Origin: Gonatopus flavifemur
Lineage: Eukaryota; Arthropoda; Insecta; Hymenoptera; Dryinidae
Assembly (NCBI GenBank): GCA_018340375.1
Contig: JAFFJZ010000002.1
Span: 16,200,001-16,264,000, forward strand
Direction: 5' to 3'
DNA length: 64,000 bases
In this document: in pieces, positions 59,812 through 64,000 of the stretch
Layout of the letters: each line of letters opens with the position of its first letter
Position numbering within the stretch: position 1 is the first letter of the stretch
Position numbers and translations under genes: made by a program
Notes under the pieces: generated by a model
Database searches by the model: none
What the model saw: only the letters and a program-made list of their open reading frames with translations
Told to the model about the DNA's origin: nothing

Positions 59812-60182
59812 GGGCTATGGACCATCAGAAAAAGGACAAAATTTTGCTACGTAGTTTTTAAATAACTAAGCAATAATTACAAATTTTTAATATATAGCAA
59901 TAAAGTTTACTGCTAGAATTTGGCTCTTGATATAAATCCAAAGCCCAAAACATATTCTTAAACATGAGAAAATAAGTTATAAAATTATTGACATTTGTAG
60001 GTTAATATTTTTATAATCGTTTGCATGATTTTTGGGAATCATTTGCAGTTCCTATTTTATATTCAAAGCTCAATTCCAGTAATGTACTTCATCACTGCGG
60101 ATTTAAAATTTGTATTTATTGCTTAGTTGTTCAGAAAGTACGTAGCAAAATTTTGCCCATTCCTTGAAGGACTCCATGGTCC
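59812..60182. mobile_element. TTAA-flanked inverted-repeat element, 371 bp
   Basis: TTAA occurs at both ends (59808-59811 and 60183-60186). The arms pair for about 85 bases with one larger interruption: gggctatggac on the left against gtccatggtcc on the right, then caaaattttgctacgta, aactaagcaataa and tacaaattttt. TTAA duplications are characteristic of piggyBac-type transposition, so this may be a piggyBac-mobilised MITE; the end bases do not clearly match the known CCY piggyBac ends. Confidence 0.65.
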
Positions 60183-62140
60183 TTAATGCAGAAATTTCTA
60201 ACAGCGAAGCTTACTTCCATCTGTAACAGCAAAATGTGCTTCTAGGACATTCTTTGGACGTTTCAAAACCCTTACCTACGTTTTATAAACCTTTCGTGAG
60301 TGATCCAGTAGCACGTTGTGCTATGAGGAATAATTATGTACACTGAAGTTTTTCTTTTGGAAAATACATGTAGTATAGATACGTCTCAGTTATTCATTAT
60401 CAAACAAGAATTTTCAAACCACAATTGTCATTCATTTGAATGTTTGTTTAAAATATACTCCTGTAACTCGTAGTGAAGTTACACTCAAAAGAGAATGTTG
60501 ATTTGGTTGCCTCAAACAGATAACTAGTTTATTATTACCAAAATTTTGTTAATATGACCTGGGTTTGATAATAATAAGCAGAGAAAAGAGATTTCGCTAT
60601 TTGAACGAATTCATCTTCGCTGACTCTAGTAGAAATCAATTTAGTTATTTTTTAGGCCATTATTAGGCCTTGCAAGACTGGCTAGAGTGATTCTACTAGG
60701 GTAAAAGTGAATTGAATGATCTAACGATGACAATTTGCTGTATGCACGAACTGATTCGTTACAATACCAGTCTTCCGCTAGTCTCACGAAGCTTGATTCG
60801 TCAAAACAATGAATTCCCGCTCATTTTAGCAAGCTTGCGTGCTGCCCATATAACAACAAGCGAAATTCTTGCTATTCCAGCGATTTTTCTTCACCATGTA
60901 ACTAAAGTTTGGTAACTATAACCAAATGTCTTAGTCCTAAATATGTATTTCACCATGTCCAATTATGAGATTTGGTAATGATTACCAAATGCTAGTAACT
61001 ATGATCCAATCATTTTCTCACTGTACTATATCTCAATTTTATTTTATCCTTTCAATTTTTGAAAAAACTTTTAAGTGCATCTTTCTTTGATACTCCAAGA
61101 AGAAGATGTACCTCCTGATCGATATTCATGCGATGCATCTCTACTAAGAGACTATCATTTATCACCTGTTAAGAAATCTGTTATAATATTTCTCAAATAA
61201 TAATGTTCCTTTTTCAGAGGAAATAACCTCGACTATTCATATAAAACTGATATCTATTCTGCTGTATCTAAACATGAAGATTCATCAAAAAATTAACTAT
61301 ATTTTCAATATGGTTTTACAAAAATCAAGAGATAGATATCCTCTGACTCGAACGCCAATTTTTTCTCTCCACATAGTAGAATAAATCCGTATATGCTGAA
61401 TGGATTCCTGCTATTGTCGTGAGGAGAAAATTTATGCTAAATCGATTTCTTAAAATCCTTAAATAAAAGAATTTTTCTGAGGAATGAGCATATTTCCTCA
61501 TATGGGGTTATATATTACACATGATTCAATCATATGGTTGAACATCGTATGGCAGATTTCAGAGAAATATCCCTTGGATGTCGTAAATTTTCATTTGTCT
61601 GTCAGCGCATGTCACCAGATGCATATCGAAATGTCACGGAATATACTTGCGACAAGGAAATTGTTCGGCTGCTTCCAGAACGACTCTTCAGTTTAGTCGT
61701 AGAAAAGGTATTCTTGTTGTGATACCGAAAAATGTTTTTCAATGAGAGAGCATGGAGGCATGTATTGGTTGGAATTGAAACATTTTCACGCTCGACTTGT
61801 TTCAATCTTCGCTCCCGTATGCTCCAATTTTCACCAGGTACGCGTATGTGTTTATTCTTTCTCCTGCAGTACGAGTTCTTTCATGCAAAACAGAAACTAA
61901 AAAGAAACTCTGTCATCGGATGGAGAAATGATCCTGTGTCATTGGCAATCATTCGAAATAGCTAATAAAATATGAACTGCATGCATTGGGCAAAAAAATG
62001 TCGGCGACTATGTTCCGGATAAATATTTGGTTGCCTGCTTTTGAATAAATGAACAAAACAATTTAATGGATTATCAAAAATTTAATCTTGCATGAAAATG
62101 ATTTTTTTGGAGTAATTGAATCATATGCTCTTTAAATCTA
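60183..62140. other. No gene; small palindromes
   Basis: 60626-60701 is a 76-bp inverted repeat with ends ctagtagaaatca and gattctactaggg. Around 60910-61000 atttggtaatgattaccaaa is a short palindrome, repeated in variant form. Overlapping frames near 61484-61965 show no recognisable domain. Confidence 0.4.
60626..60701. repeat. 76-bp element with CTAGTAGAAAT termini
   Basis: ctagtagaaatca and, inverted, ccctagtagaatca bracket a short AT-rich centre with ttaggccattattaggcctt. The termini match those of the foldback at 34058-34727, so this may be a minimal derivative. Confidence 0.55.
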
Positions 62141-62355
62141 AAAGAGTGAAAAATCACGTGTTTCACTCTACCAAGTCTCAGAAGTGAGCCAGGTCGCTTC
62201 GAGTGGAATTTTCACTCGTTTTCAGTAAACCCTCAGTCTTTTAGAGTGAAAAATTGACTCTGGAATTCACTCTAAAAGAGTGGAAATTTCACTAAAAATT
62301 TCGACACTCACTTTTGGCTGACTGACATCTCACTCTAAAAATGTTGAAGAGTGGA
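62141..62355. repeat. AGTGNAAATTTCACT-type hairpin repeats
   Basis: Dense forward and inverted units: aaaagagtgaaaaatcac, gagtggaattttcactc, ttagagtgaaaaattga, aagagtggaaatttcact and tcactctaaaaatg. The pattern is like that at 21439-21721. Boundaries are approximate. Confidence 0.6.
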
Positions 62356-64000
62356 TGAGATTTTTTTCAAGTGTTGCATGCATTCGTATGATTTTAACAA
62401 AATATTTAGCCAGCTTGTATTTATCAATAGAATTTTATTGTATCAACAAAGCCTTCTGCGAGGATGATGAAAAGCTTTCTAATTCTCTATTATTTTTAAC
62501 AAAACAATCTATAATCACTCGGAGAAAGTCTTTTTTCAATACAATATCTGATAATAATTGTACAGTGAGAGGAGCGTTTATTTTAATTCAACAATGTTTA
62601 GTAAATGTTCTTGATATTTTGTAAAGATTCACATCAATTAGATATCCTTTCTACATAAACAATCGATTTTTCCAAGAATTGTCTATCACTATTTAAATTC
62701 TGTCTGACAGATTCGAAACTGCATTTTCACCTAGAAAATTCGTATTGAATTTGTCTCAAGCATTCTGAACATCCACAAATGTATTTGAACAACCCTCAAC
62801 CGTTCCGAAAGGTTCTAGAAAATATACTTTACTGAATTTTTCAAACATTTGTTCATCAGGGTTCATATAAAACCCCACTCAACTTCAGAACTCTTGAATA
62901 TTTCTATGTCTCTGTAATAATTTCGAAGTCACACTATGAATCGTTTTACTACCTTCACATCAAGAAAGTACAAGTACTTTCCCTTCATTTACACAAAATC
63001 AAGTACGAAGGATGTTTTAGAATATTGTGAGAGAGACAGAGAAAAACAGAGATAAAAAATTCTGTCCAACAATTCATGGAACCTGACTTGTGAGATCTAA
63101 GCAATTAAAATTCTTTTCCAAAATACAACTATCCCTGAAATCTGCATATTTTTCAGCTTCAGTGATAATATTATTGGGTGGATTGAAAAGCAACTTATCG
63201 ATTGATTTGTTCAGAAGTTAATGTCAAGTTTGCCTCTAGTTTCGAAATTATAGCAGTTCGAAACTTTTGCAATTCCAACTGAGCAGAATTGTCCACCTCT
63301 GAACCGCTATAACTCTAGAACCAAAGACGCTGGAATAACTTCGGAAAACCCCAATCGATACGCTTTTTTTCTAATTCACCGAATCATGTGCTTTCCAAAT
63401 TATGGAATTCCGCCGCGATTTTAAGACCCCCTCCTACTTCAAGAAAACGGTTCAAGTATTTATGTTTCACAAACTAAACCTCAAAGCTGATATTGTATTT
63501 TACTTCTCACTCAAATACATATGGAGAAATTCGAATGATTAATTTTCAAACACTCTGCATAATGAGTTTACATTACTGATGATTGATTATTGTATAATTA
63601 TGAAATGAATTATTGCAATTAAAATAAATTTTCTTCAATTACGGATGAAATAATCACATCATTGATCGTTTCTTATTATTAATTATACCAGCATAATGTA
63701 ATATGTTAAATCATGTGTATTCTCATTTAAAAGGGAATTTAAAGTATTCAGCGTCTCGAAGAATTCGAGTTTTTCTCAGAGAGAATAATATAAATTAGAA
63801 AACTTGAACCAGCGATATCAATTGTTAACAGAATCGATTTTTTTCACATAAAATATACCAAGTGTTCATCGATGTTTCATCAGAATCTATAGGAACTCGA
63901 TATTGTTTCACCCGGTTTGATGATTGACATTATTAGAAAGTAACAGAAGAATCCAAGTTTTAAGATCTCATGAAACTACATTAAAGCAGAACCGAAAGCA
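62356..64000. other. No gene recognised
   Basis: AT-rich. The 89-codon frame at 62355-62624 begins in the preceding repeat and has no recognisable domain. 63225-63480 is less AT-rich and resembles in style the unassigned block at 53100-53700, but no shared block was established. Confidence 0.3.

Noticed and set aside
61484..61965. Overlapping frames near 61.5-62 kb as a small gene
   Set aside because: Three frames are open over parts of the same stretch, none with a domain or clear splice pattern.
1..64000. CRISPR array, bacterial operon, phage or plasmid features
   Set aside because: No regularly spaced identical direct repeats, no long coding frames, and eukaryotic-type transposons throughout.

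Overview
The window looks like AT-rich nuclear DNA of an arthropod, most likely an insect. The basis is a decayed mariner transposase of the insect type, a fragment resembling the C-terminal tail of insect Mutator-like transposases, tRNA-derived SINE-like heads, and dozens of short inverted-repeat elements. No bacterial features were seen (operons, ribosome binding sites, long ORFs). I find no intact host gene. The longest open frames (about 60-136 codons) show no recognisable domain, and many of the longer ones are explained by palindromic repeats or tandem arrays. Short exons of an intron-rich gene cannot be excluded by eye.

Layout. 1-9.6 kb: unassigned AT-rich DNA with hairpin elements at 669-836, 1231-1568 and 2099-2356, and a 1.1 kb foldback element (8474-9573) that contains a tRNA-like Pol III promoter. 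11.3-11.5 kb: an inverted copy of a dispersed repeat also seen near 6.9 and 58.8 kb. 14.5-15.9 kb: a hairpin MITE next to a dead mariner with a readable DD34D triad. 16.9-19.4 kb: a 2.6 kb foldback element with arms rich in CAGGTCCTGA-like motifs and a second internal palindrome; a diverged relative of its core lies near 50.1-51.1 kb. 19.5-28.3 kb: many MITEs, a near-perfect hairpin (26709-26975), and a foldback carrying a MULE-like fragment (27007-27861). 30.2-31 kb: homopolymer junk followed by a nested inverted-repeat element. 33.8-34.8 kb: nested foldbacks.

34.88-44.73 kb: a 4.9 kb segment present twice in direct orientation. The copies are nearly identical, differ mainly by homopolymer-length indels, and are joined by about 60 bases of homopolymer-rich sequence. 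This is most simply an assembly error (an unmerged contig-end overlap), so features inside it are listed twice but may exist once.

45-64 kb: more MITEs, a SINE-like head (52405-52485), two tandem arrays, a large nest of alternating inverted repeats (56482-57974), a TTAA-flanked element (59812-60182), and unassigned DNA.

Most of the short elements end in CACNGNNAAAA and are flanked by TA (a few by TG or CA), suggesting one or a few Tc1/mariner-like activities mobilised them. Boundaries and family links were read by eye; no alignment or database search was run.
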